Shown one piece after another: positions 8,352-16,037 of a stretch of 49,820 nucleotides of DNA. Position numbers and translations under genes: made by a program. Within the stretch, counting starts at the first letter, position 1. Each line of letters opens with the position of its first letter. The notes under the pieces are model-generated. The model was given only the letters and a program-made list of their open reading frames with translations, was not told where the DNA came from and did not search any database. This DNA is from Bacteroidetes bacterium UBA2364 (GTDB taxonomy: Bacteria > Bacteroidota > Rhodothermia > Rhodothermales > UBA2364): the NCBI GenBank assembly GCA_002344075.1, contig DDTM01000128.1, positions 1 through 49,820 on the forward strand, in the 5' to 3' direction.

Positions 8352-9758
8352 TTACAATATAACTGAGTGACCACGAACCGGAATTTCTACGTTTTTAAAG
8401 CACTTGGTTTTGAGGGCCTTTTGTAGTAGTTGTTGGCGTTCCAATTCGCCATGTACCAGAAACGTTTGTTGTAGGCGGTCTATGTCTAATTTTCCTAAGA
8501 AATCCAATAATTCTGGCTCGTCGGCATGAGCAGAAAGCGAAGAAAGGGTGACCACTTCGGCCTTTCGAAGGTACTCTTCGCCAAAAATGCGTACCACAGA
8601 GTCTTTGTTGATAAGGCGTCGCCCTAAGGTGTTTTCGGCACAATAACCCACCATTAATACCGTTGTTTTAGGATTGCTGATGTTGTTGCGTAGGTGGTGT
8701 AAAATGCGACCAGCCTCGCACATACCTGACGCCGAAATGACGACCATGGAACCTCGTTGTGTGTTTAAGGCTTTGGACTGATCTACCGAACGAATGTAGC
8801 GCAGTTTCTCGAAACCAAACGGATTTTCATCTTCTCGAAGGTAATGCCGGGTTGTTTCGTCGTAGCATTCTGGATGTGACTGGAAAACGGCTGTAGCGCT
8901 TACCGCCAGTGGACTATCTACATACACCGGAATTCGTGGTAATTCGCCTTCATTCCACAACTGGTCTAAGGCATATACGAGCTCCTGCGTCCGTCCGACC
9001 GCAAAGGCCGGAATCAGGATTTTACCGCCTCTACTGGCCGTATTGCGGATAACGTCGGCCAATGCCTCGTTGGTCTCTGTTATGGGAGCATGGGTTTGGC
9101 CACCGTAGGTAGATTCTGTAATGATCCAGTCGCAGTCTTCCATTGTTTGTGGGTCGCGGATAATCGGTCGTTCCGGCCTGCCCACATCTCCGGTGAATCC
9201 CAATCTTTTCTCGCGTCCACCTTCTTGGATTTTCAAGACCATTGATGCAGAGCCTAAAATGTGGCCTGCATCCCGATATTCCACCAATAGTCCTGGCAAT
9301 GGCGAAAAAGGGGCATTATAACCCACCGAGACAAATCTTTTAAGTAGTTCTTCGGTATCACCCTGCGTATAAAGTGGTACAATTTCAGGTCCTTGCGGGC
9401 CACGGCGGTTTTTGTTGCGCTTATTCAGAAAAGCGGCGTCAGACTCCTGAATGTATGCCGAATCCATGAGCATGATTGCACAAAGGTCATAGGTGGCATG
9501 TGTGGCATAAACACGTCCTCGAAAGCCATCTTTCCATAGTTTTGGCAGAAGACCTGCATGGTCTATGTGAGCGTGCGATAGGAGTACCACATCAATTTCG
9601 GCGGGATTAAACAAAAAAGTCCGATTGATGTGATTGGCCTCGTCTCTTCTTCCTTGAAACAGGCCACAGTCCATTAAAATCTTATGACCGCTTTCTAACT
9701 CAAGCAGGTGCATCGAGCCTGTTACCGTTTGAGCGGCGCCGCAAAAAGTGAGTTTCAT
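8352..9758 (-). CDS. MBL-fold, beta-CASP RNA-metabolising hydrolase
   Basis: The protein belongs to the metallo-beta-lactamase family with a beta-CASP insertion and an RNA-specificity C-terminal domain, as in CPSF-73-like exo/endonucleases of bacteria. From ATG 9758 (468 aa) the N-terminus is MKLTFCGAAQTVTGSMHLLE, which is typical of the family. The zinc motif HAHIDH is at 62-67. GFTGDVGRP carries a later ligand, and SLSAHAD and LVHGE near the C-terminus supply further family motifs. The frame is open upstream to 10031, but that extension antisenses the NlpC gene and has no family similarity. The gene follows the NlpC/P60 lipoprotein gene by 91 bp and leads into the VWA gene. A role in mRNA or rRNA processing is likely; the precise substrate is unknown. 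Confidence 0.9.
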   Translation of the reverse strand: MKLTFCGAAQTVTGSMHLLELESGHKILMDCGLFQGRRDEANHINRTFLFNPAEIDVVLLSHAHIDHAGLLPKLWKDGFRGRVYATHATYDLCAIMLMDSAYIQESDAAFLNKRNKNRRGPQGPEIVPLYTQGDTEELLKRFVSVGYNAPFSPLPGLLVEYRDAGHILGSASMVLKIQEGGREKRLGFTGDVGRPERPIIRDPQTMEDCDWIITESTYGGQTHAPITETNEALADVIRNTASRGGKILIPAFAVGRTQELVYALDQLWNEGELPRIPVYVDSPLAVSATAVFQSHPECYDETTRHYLREDENPFGFEKLRYIRSVDQSKALNTQRGSMVVISASGMCEAGRILHHLRNNISNPKTTVLMVGYCAENTLGRRLINKDSVVRIFGEEYLRKAEVVTLSSLSAHADEPELLDFLGKLDIDRLQQTFLVHGELERQQLLQKALKTKCFKNVEIPVRGHSVIL

Positions 9759-9849
9759 GCGTAGTAATAGGTAATGGTATAACAAAAAAAATTCAAGAGA
9801 TGGAGCAAAATAGCCACATCTTCTTACACCCCCCATGCTGCATTTGCTT

Positions 9850-11070
9850 TTATTGCGACATGGCAGGTACAGACAAGCGAACTCCGGGAACATGGCCCAG
9901 CATCCGGCGGGAGTATAAGTATCTTCCGTGTTCGTAGGCACTATAATCCGGCTGTTCAGGAACCATACTGTTGATCTGTACCCGTGAGGAAGAGTGGATA
10001 AAACGCCCTTCTCCAATCCACATGCCCACATGGATTACCCGTTCGCGGCTATTTGGGGTGGCTTTTTTGCCGAAGAACAACAAGTCTCCGGGCTGAAGTT
10101 TGGCAAAATTGCCTGTTTCATCAACCAAGATGCCTTCACGTGCTTGTTGTGAGGCGTCTCGTTGAAGCATTAAACCATTTATAGCATAAATAGTTTTGGT
10201 AAATCCACTACAATCCACTCCTTTCGCCGATGTACCGCCCCATAGATACGGTACCCCCATCAAACGACGTGCAGTTTCGACCAAAGAGACCGAGGTGGCC
10301 CGTGTTTGCGTCTGCCATAAATCATAAGCCATTACATCCGTTTTAGAGACAAACCCCATGCGACCATCAGGGTAGTTCACCCGAAAAAACATGCCCTCCT
10401 CGCCCGTAACGATCAGAATATTGCCGGCAGTCAGATCCGAGACAGGTTCACTCCGTTCATCAGGTTGAGAAAAGGAAAATCCAAACGGGCGTAAATACAC
10501 AATTTTGGGCGCCGCTTCGTACTGTTTTTTGCCAGACTCCGTGAGGCGATGTAGGGCACCTCCCTCCACCCATGCCAAATAGCCATCGGGTGTTTGTACC
10601 CAATACCAATAATTTTCTGCTTTAAGGACCTGTACCAGTTGCCCCAATAATACTTGGGTGGCCATCTCGGCAGCATGTTCAGGCTTATAGCGCAAATTGA
10701 TAACGGCATTATTGGCCATTGCCCACGTTTTTTCGCCAACGGTGATATTGGGCAACAACTGTAGGCTATCGATCATTGCAATACCGAGTTGGGCTATGTT
10801 TTGCAACAGCGCCGATTTTGCAGCGGGCAGATTCGTCTCGCCTTTCAGTACCCATCGAGTACCGTTAGGCTGAAAATAAGCCTGAAAGTGGGCTACACGA
10901 CTATCTGGAGCAAAGGTATTTTGAACTTCCTGTGCTGCATCCACGAGGGCAGTTGGTACAGGAGCAGTCGGCTTTACGATAGATGTGGTACTGTTGCATC
11001 CGGTCGTTATGAAAACCACTCCAATCCAACACAGGCCGATATATTGGGGTATCCGTATTTGCATGAGCAT
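9850..11070 (-). CDS. NlpC/P60 peptidoglycan hydrolase, lipoprotein with SH3 domains
   Basis: This is a probable gamma-D-glutamyl-diamino-acid endopeptidase acting on wall peptides. The signal peptide ends in ITTGC with a candidate lipidated Cys25. Two bacterial SH3-like regions (about 112-175 and 190-250) precede the catalytic domain. The triad reads Cys287 (GVDCSGF), His347 (IHVGMWIG) and His359 (FIHSSS). YLWGGTSAKG before the cysteine is the usual P60 motif. At 406 residues it fits the SH3-SH3-NlpC/P60 layout of YkfC-type enzymes. A second in-frame ATG lies two codons downstream. The gene is the first of the four-gene minus-strand run ending in prmC and is divergent from the ECF sigma gene. 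Confidence 0.9.
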   Translation of the reverse strand: MLMQIRIPQYIGLCWIGVVFITTGCNSTTSIVKPTAPVPTALVDAAQEVQNTFAPDSRVAHFQAYFQPNGTRWVLKGETNLPAAKSALLQNIAQLGIAMIDSLQLLPNITVGEKTWAMANNAVINLRYKPEHAAEMATQVLLGQLVQVLKAENYWYWVQTPDGYLAWVEGGALHRLTESGKKQYEAAPKIVYLRPFGFSFSQPDERSEPVSDLTAGNILIVTGEEGMFFRVNYPDGRMGFVSKTDVMAYDLWQTQTRATSVSLVETARRLMGVPYLWGGTSAKGVDCSGFTKTIYAINGLMLQRDASQQAREGILVDETGNFAKLQPGDLLFFGKKATPNSRERVIHVGMWIGEGRFIHSSSRVQINSMVPEQPDYSAYEHGRYLYSRRMLGHVPGVRLSVPAMSQ

Positions 11071-11091
11071 ATATTTATGGGTTGATCCGAT

Positions 11092-11114
11092 AATTTCCTA
11101 AAAATAAGGAAATT
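11092..11114. repeat. 8-bp inverted repeat upstream of the NlpC/P60 gene
   Basis: AATTTCCT (11092-11099) and AGGAAATT (11107-11114) are perfect reverse complements with a 7-nt spacer. They lie 21 bp before the NlpC/P60 start in the divergent promoter region shared with the ECF sigma gene. A regulator site or a 5-prime UTR hairpin are both possible. Confidence 0.4.
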
Positions 11115-11289
11115 CCTATTGAATGAATCCAATTATCCTTTTTATCGTCTTGTTGGAACAACCAATATAAACGCCGGATTACCTGATCTGCGATACACAC
11201 TGCGAAAAAAAGATCGGACTATACAGGATGGGCTATTTTTTTCTTAGATTCCCTTTTCGAGAAAACCTCTCCCCAGCATACCAAAACCC

Positions 11290-11916
11290 ATGACGGATCA
11301 AACATCCACAGGACAAGTGTCCGCGCCCTCTGCCTCAAGTGTACAAGACCGTACCTGGGTGGAGCAAGCCTTAACTGGAAACGAAGCGGCCTTTCAGCGT
11401 CTGATGAATAAATATCGTGAACCCATCTGGCACCACATCCGAAAAATGATCCGGAATGACGAAGAAGTGGACGATTTGGTGCAAGAAGCGTTTATCAAGG
11501 CCTTCTCCTCGCTCGGTTCGTACTCCACACAATTTGCATTTTCCACTTGGTTATACAAAATAGCTACGAATCATACGATAGACTTTTTGCGGAAGCGGCG
11601 TCTTAAAACCATTTCCATAGACAAGCCTGTTCAGACGAAAGACGGAGAAATGGAATTGGAGATTCCAGATGTGGAGTACCGCCCAGATCGCCATATTGTT
11701 GAAGATCAGCGCAACCGTCTGATTGAAGAGGCAATCGCCAAGTTACCAGAAAAATATCATCGTGTTATTGTAATGCGTCACCAGCAAGAAATGAGCTACG
11801 AGGAAATTGCCGATGAGCTAAGTTTACCGCTTGGAACCGTCAAGGCACACATCTTCCGGGCACGTGAAATGCTGTATCGTTTTCTGAAAGACAACAGAAC
11901 GTCTTTAGAATTTTAA
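11290..11916 (+). CDS. ECF-type RNA polymerase sigma factor
   Basis: A 208-residue extracytoplasmic-function sigma factor directs RNA polymerase to a specific promoter set. Region 2 occupies about 33-105 with DDLVQEAFIKAF at 61-72 and FSTWLYKIATN. Region 4 covers 143-197 with the helix-turn-helix MSYEEIADELSLPLGTVKAHI. The acidic linker between them is typical of RpoE-like factors in Bacteroidota. The next gene starts 24 bp downstream and encodes a single-pass membrane protein, but that protein lacks the zinc-binding anti-sigma signature, so the cognate anti-sigma factor is not evident. No Shine-Dalgarno precedes the start. Confidence 0.93.
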   Translation: MTDQTSTGQVSAPSASSVQDRTWVEQALTGNEAAFQRLMNKYREPIWHHIRKMIRNDEEVDDLVQEAFIKAFSSLGSYSTQFAFSTWLYKIATNHTIDFLRKRRLKTISIDKPVQTKDGEMELEIPDVEYRPDRHIVEDQRNRLIEEAIAKLPEKYHRVIVMRHQQEMSYEEIADELSLPLGTVKAHIFRAREMLYRFLKDNRTSLEF

Positions 11917-11940
11917 CTAAACAACTAAAACCACAAACCA

Positions 11941-12366
11941 ATGGTTGACATTCCTTCCGCTGCGAAACCCGCCGGTACTCTCGGAAAAAAAATAAAACGC
12001 TATTTGATCCTCGTTCTCGTGTTGGCCGTGCTCATTGCTGCCAGTATCTTCGCCTATGCCACTTTTGGCTATTACAGCGATGGTTTTCGGGTGGGCAATG
12101 TCATTAAAATGAGCAACAAAGGCTTTGTCTTTAAAACTTGGGAAGGACAATTAGATCAAGGATACATCACCCAAGAACCGGGTGGGATTAATACCCGAAT
12201 TTGGAACTTCTCGGTACACAACAAAGATGAAAATGTTCGTCGTTCTATTGAAAAGGCCATTACCGAAAACAAAAAAGTAAAATTGTATTATCAAGAAAAA
12301 TTTATGGATGTCTTTTTTCTAGGAGAAACCCGCTACTTTATATACTCGGTGCAAGAAATCCGGTAA
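11941..12366 (+). CDS. Small single-pass inner-membrane protein, uncharacterised family
   Basis: The 141-residue product has a basic cytoplasmic N-terminus, one transmembrane helix at about 21-41 and an extracytoplasmic domain with the motif YYSDGFRVGNVIKMSNKG followed by FKTWEGQL. From memory, proteins with this YS(D/E)GxRxG...KTxEG pattern are widespread in Bacteroidota and are sometimes mislabelled 6-phosphogluconate dehydrogenase. The sequence shows no dehydrogenase features. It follows the ECF sigma gene closely and precedes a strong terminator, so the two form a bicistronic unit. Its position suggests a role in envelope sensing, but it lacks the His/Cys zinc motif of classical anti-sigma factors. 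Confidence 0.75.
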   Translation: MVDIPSAAKPAGTLGKKIKRYLILVLVLAVLIAASIFAYATFGYYSDGFRVGNVIKMSNKGFVFKTWEGQLDQGYITQEPGGINTRIWNFSVHNKDENVRRSIEKAITENKKVKLYYQEKFMDVFFLGETRYFIYSVQEIR

Positions 12367-12392
12367 TACAAGATTTTTTCCATTTTTTATCC

Positions 12393-12418
12393 AAAAAGCC
12401 TCATTTGAGGCTTTTTTT
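12393..12418 (+). terminator. Rho-independent terminator after the ECF unit
   Basis: AAAAAGCCTC, a 4-nt loop ATTT, then GAGGCTTTTTTT gives a 10-bp stem ending in a T run. This is one of the clearest terminators in the window. Confidence 0.92.
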
Positions 12419-12431
12419 GTGTTTCATTTTG

Positions 12432-12454
12432 ATACAAGCGCATTATTCTTGTAT
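12432..12454. promoter_or_regulatory. 7-9-7 palindrome upstream of the sigma-54-type regulator
   Basis: ATACAAG (12432-12438) and CTTGTAT (12448-12454) are perfect reverse complements about 57 bp before the regulator start. The right arm runs into TATATTC, which could serve as a -10-like element. It may be an operator, possibly autoregulatory. Confidence 0.4.
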
Positions 12455-12510
12455 ATTCTGTCTCCAGATACCGTCTCTCATCTGAAAAACGCCGCAATCC
12501 AAAATAGACC

Positions 12511-13989
12511 ATGAAATTCTTGATATACGTCGTGGATGACGATCGGCATTATGCCCGATTGCTTAGCTACCAGCTCGAAAAAGGTACCGAAAATGAAGTT
12601 CGGGTATATAATAGCGGGGAAGATGCCCTTGCCGCCATAGACGACCATCCTGACCTCATTCTCTTGGACATTATGATGCCGGGTATTGATGGGATTCAAA
12701 CCCTGAAGGAAATTAAGCGTCGTATGCCGGAAGCAGCCGTAGTAATGGTTTCTGCGCAAGGCACCTTAGATGTTGCCATCGAAGCGATGAAAAGCGGGGC
12801 GTATGACTATATAACGAAAGGTCAAGATGATTTTGTAAAACTGAACAATATTGTTCGGAATGTTACCGAAAAAATTTCATTGGCCCGCGAAGTGGAAAAC
12901 CTACGTGGGGAAGTGGCCCAGCGCTATGGCCTAAACGAAATTGTGGGTGACTCGCCTTCCATGGAGAGTGTGTACCGCCTACTTCAGAAGTCCTTACGTG
13001 GCGATCTTACGGTGGCCATTCAGGGAGAAAGTGGAACCGGAAAAGAATTGATTGCGCGTGCCATCCACTACAACTCGGCACGGCGCCGAGGGCCGTTTGT
13101 GGTGGTAAACTGCGCTGCCATTCCTCATGAGTTGATGGAAAGTGAGTTTTTTGGCCATGAAAAAGGCTCATTTACAGGAGCAATTGCCCGAAAAACGGGT
13201 AAGTTTGAACAAGCACATGGCGGGACTATTTTTCTTGACGAGATTTCGGAGTTGGATTTGGGACTGCAAGCCAAGTTGTTGCGTGCCCTCCAGAGTCGTG
13301 AAATTACCCGCGTAGGGGGGAATGACACCTTCATGTTTGATGCCCGCGTCATCTCGGCCACCAACCGCGAAATCCTTCAAATGATTCGTGAAGGCAAGTT
13401 CCGCGAAGACCTTTATTACCGCCTCTTCCAATTCCCGATCACACTCCCACCGTTACGTGAACGTGGGCAAGATGTTTTGGTATTGGCGCAACATTTTCTA
13501 AAAGAATACCGGAAAGCAAAACCAGATACCATTGCCAAACGCCTATCTTCCGAGGCCACACGGTCTATTCTGGAGTACAATTGGCCAGGGAATGTCCGTG
13601 AGTTAAAAAGCGTCATAGAACGTGCCCTTTTGGTGGCGGATACCGATGAAATCATGACCGAAGACCTCATGCTTCATCTCTCCCTTTCCATCAAGCCATG
13701 GGAAGAACGGAGTGGTTCGCGTGAAAAACCACCCACGTCCGAAACCTCGATTCAAACGGCGAAACCTGAGTTTGATGAGTCCGTAATGGAAACACCTTCT
13801 ACAATAGAGGTATTGCTGGGAACCAAACAGGACGACACCATCGTTTCTTTGGATGATCTGAAACGACAGGCGGTGGAACGGGCCTATCGGCTATGTGAGG
13901 GCAATGTGGATAAGGCCGCAGTGGAACTGGGCATTGGTCGTGCTACGATGTACCGCCTCCTGAAAAAATTTGGTATTCTGGACATTTAA
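12511..13989 (+). CDS. NtrC-family sigma-54-dependent response regulator
   Basis: The 492-residue protein has a receiver domain (1-125) with phospho-acceptor Asp53 and Lys103. An AAA+ domain (about 143-385) carries Walker A GESGTGKE at 172-179, the sigma-54-contacting loop GSFTGA at 219-224 and the arginine-finger region near REDLYYRL. A Fis-type helix-turn-helix lies at about 450-490 (AAVELGIGRATMYRLL). It activates transcription from sigma-54 promoters after phosphorylation. No histidine kinase or rpoN is in the window. A linker of about 60 variable residues joins the AAA+ and DNA-binding parts. An EcsC-like gene follows after 70 bp and may be co-transcribed. Confidence 0.93.
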   Translation: MKFLIYVVDDDRHYARLLSYQLEKGTENEVRVYNSGEDALAAIDDHPDLILLDIMMPGIDGIQTLKEIKRRMPEAAVVMVSAQGTLDVAIEAMKSGAYDYITKGQDDFVKLNNIVRNVTEKISLAREVENLRGEVAQRYGLNEIVGDSPSMESVYRLLQKSLRGDLTVAIQGESGTGKELIARAIHYNSARRRGPFVVVNCAAIPHELMESEFFGHEKGSFTGAIARKTGKFEQAHGGTIFLDEISELDLGLQAKLLRALQSREITRVGGNDTFMFDARVISATNREILQMIREGKFREDLYYRLFQFPITLPPLRERGQDVLVLAQHFLKEYRKAKPDTIAKRLSSEATRSILEYNWPGNVRELKSVIERALLVADTDEIMTEDLMLHLSLSIKPWEERSGSREKPPTSETSIQTAKPEFDESVMETPSTIEVLLGTKQDDTIVSLDDLKRQAVERAYRLCEGNVDKAAVELGIGRATMYRLLKKFGILDI

Positions 13990-14059
13990 GGGTTTACCGA
14001 GCCGTGACAAACGTCCTGCGCGGAATCGGATGCCTCATTTTCCTCAACCGATTCCTTTT

Positions 14060-14875
14060 ATGAAACTGACTGACTACGAAAAAAAAGCCTTAAGAGAAAT
14101 TGACAAATGGCATGGCGGAGGTTCCACTTTAGTCCAACAGGTAATGGACTGGGCAATGATGCCAGTGGATTGGGCCGTAAACCAATTTGTCCCCGAAAAT
14201 TTGCTTACTGAATCCGATGGCTTAATTACCAAAGGGTTAGAGGTCTTAAATGATGCTTCGCAATGGACGTACACCGAGCATTCTATTTTGGAGCGTGCGC
14301 AAAAATCCGAAATCAGGATCGAAAAGATTGAGGACTTACAGGAACAGCCACTCGAAAAATTAGATGAACTGGCACGGTCTTATTTTGATGAAAATGCTTT
14401 GTTGGCGGCAATTCAGGGCGGTGGTATGAGCCTTGGTGGCCCTGTATTGTTGCTGGCCGATGTACCTCTGCTTTTTACCATCAATTTTCGGTTGATACAG
14501 CAAATTGGTGCGTGTTACGGTTTCTCCATGCGTGGTGACCAATTTACACCGCTTGTGTTGTCTATTTATAATGTAGCTTCTTCCGGTGGTCAGACCGCCA
14601 AAAAGGATGCTTTGCGCGAGGTAAGCGTGGCTGCGGCGGCATTTGCGAACGAAATGAGCTATAAAGGGCGAAAAGGGGCAAATTTCCAAGACCAGAACCG
14701 CCACTTGCCCCGCGAAATTGCCAAGAATCTTATTGGAGCAAAACTGGGGCAAATGATTCCATTGGCGGGTATTGCAATTGGTGCTGGGGTAAACTACTGG
14801 TTTACTTCACAAACGGCACTGACTACGTTTATGCTGTTTCGTCAATTGTATATTGAACGGAAAGAACGTATGTAG
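14060..14875 (+). CDS. EcsC family protein
   Basis: The 271-residue protein begins MKLTDYEKKALREIDKW and resembles the EcsC family, whose biochemical role is unknown; the name comes from association with the Bacillus Ecs ABC transporter. The central part contains GGGMSLGGPVLLLADVPLLFTINFRLIQQIG, described here only in part: a Gly-rich hydrophobic segment that could insert into a membrane. A second such segment lies near the C-terminus (IPLAGIAIGAGVNYWF). The frame is open upstream to 13970, overlapping the regulator gene, but that extension is proline/arginine-rich and has no family features. Position after the regulator suggests co-transcription. Confidence 0.8.
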   Translation: MKLTDYEKKALREIDKWHGGGSTLVQQVMDWAMMPVDWAVNQFVPENLLTESDGLITKGLEVLNDASQWTYTEHSILERAQKSEIRIEKIEDLQEQPLEKLDELARSYFDENALLAAIQGGGMSLGGPVLLLADVPLLFTINFRLIQQIGACYGFSMRGDQFTPLVLSIYNVASSGGQTAKKDALREVSVAAAAFANEMSYKGRKGANFQDQNRHLPREIAKNLIGAKLGQMIPLAGIAIGAGVNYWFTSQTALTTFMLFRQLYIERKERM

Positions 14876-14934
14876 TTCTGGCAAACAGGTAAGGAAAAGG
14901 CAGGTTTATCCTTTGTCTTGATTGTCAAGAAAAT

Positions 14935-14965
14935 AATAGGGGAACCATTCGTTCCCCTATTGCTT
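14935..14965. terminator. Probable bidirectional terminator
   Basis: A perfect 11-bp inverted repeat, AATAGGGGAAC (14935-14945) and GTTCCCCTATT (14951-14961), has a 5-nt loop. It lies between convergent genes (EcsC-like and the nifJ operon). T-tracts on both sides are short, so its strength is uncertain. Confidence 0.7.
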
Positions 14966-15023
14966 TTCGTTAGGCATGGATGAACCTTAAGTGTAGGATA
15001 TTTTAATTCGGGTAGGGCTCTAT

Positions 15024-16016
15024 TCAGGGTTTTGCATTTTCCAAAATGTGGATATAGTTGGCGCGTTCATAGGCTACAGGATCAGAAATGTTTTGTTGGC
15101 TCATCACCCCTTTAAATGCCTCTACGCTTGTAAATCCCATTTCTTGCATCCACTCCTTTAAATCATGGTGCATATTTTTCAGATAGCCGATGCCATATTT
15201 ATACAAGGCCGATGCCGTCATCGCAACATCGGCTCCAGCGAGCAGGTACTTTACAACCTCGTTGGCACTTTGGACGCCTGTTGTTGCGGCGAGGGACGCC
15301 CCAATGCGATGGTACAAAACGGCAATCCAAAGCAAGGGCAGACGAATTTCGGCGGCGTCCGAGAAACGTAGGTTATGCAATACCTTTAACTTGTGAATAT
15401 CGAAATCTGGCTGATAAAAGCGATTAAACAAAACCAACGCATCTGCCCCGTTCCTACTAACCTGATCGGCAAAATGTGCTATTCCGCTAAAATACGGATT
15501 TAGCTTAAAGGCAACCGGTATCTGAACCACCGCTTTCACCGCCCGTATAATCTCCAGATACCGTGCTTCCACCTCCTCCCCACGAAGCCGTATATCCGCT
15601 GGGATCCAAAACACATTCATTTCCAAGCCATCTGCACCTGCGGCTTCCATCTCGGCGGCGTACTGAATCCAGCCCTCGTTTGTGATGCCGTTTAAACTTG
15701 CAATGACGGGCATGTCCACGCGCTCCTTAGCCTGACGAATCAATTCTAAGTATTGTGCGGACCCTACATGATAATCGTCCAGTTCGGGAAAAAAATCTAC
15801 AGCTTCGGCAAACATATGATTGGTGGCCGCCATAATGGCATCGTAGTGTGCGTGTTCTTGCCGTATTTGTTCCTCAAAGAGTGAAAAAAGTACCACTGCA
15901 CCTGCACCATGGTCTTCCATCTTCAAGATATTGTCCAAATCTTCTGAGAGGGGGCATGCGGATACAACGATCGGAGACCGGAGTTCAAGCCCCATATAAG
16001 TAGTCCGTAAGTCCAT
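15024..16016 (-). CDS. Dihydroorotate dehydrogenase-like TIM-barrel protein
   Basis: The 330-residue protein has the FMN-type TIM-barrel layout of class 1 dihydroorotate dehydrogenase and PreA: N-terminal MGLELRSPIVVSACPLS, Lys171 in FKLNP and a C-terminal phosphate-binding region TTGVQSANEV...AMTASALYKYG. The loop that should carry the catalytic Cys or Ser reads NVFWIP at 134-139, so the catalytic base is missing. Unlike PreA (36185) it has no ferredoxin domain. It starts 21 bp after nifJ and ends the operon. A redox or structural role with NifJ and the 543-aa flavoprotein is inferred; pyrimidine synthesis is unlikely. Confidence 0.85.
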   Translation of the reverse strand: MDLRTTYMGLELRSPIVVSACPLSEDLDNILKMEDHGAGAVVLFSLFEEQIRQEHAHYDAIMAATNHMFAEAVDFFPELDDYHVGSAQYLELIRQAKERVDMPVIASLNGITNEGWIQYAAEMEAAGADGLEMNVFWIPADIRLRGEEVEARYLEIIRAVKAVVQIPVAFKLNPYFSGIAHFADQVSRNGADALVLFNRFYQPDFDIHKLKVLHNLRFSDAAEIRLPLLWIAVLYHRIGASLAATTGVQSANEVVKYLLAGADVAMTASALYKYGIGYLKNMHHDLKEWMQEMGFTSVEAFKGVMSQQNISDPVAYERANYIHILENAKP

Positions 16017-16037
16017 TTTAACTATTATTTATACGGT

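Noticed and set aside
9759..10031. N-terminal extension of the beta-CASP hydrolase by 91 codons
   Set aside because: It overlaps the 3-prime end of the NlpC/P60 gene and has no similarity to the family, whose N-terminus begins at the ATG at 9758.
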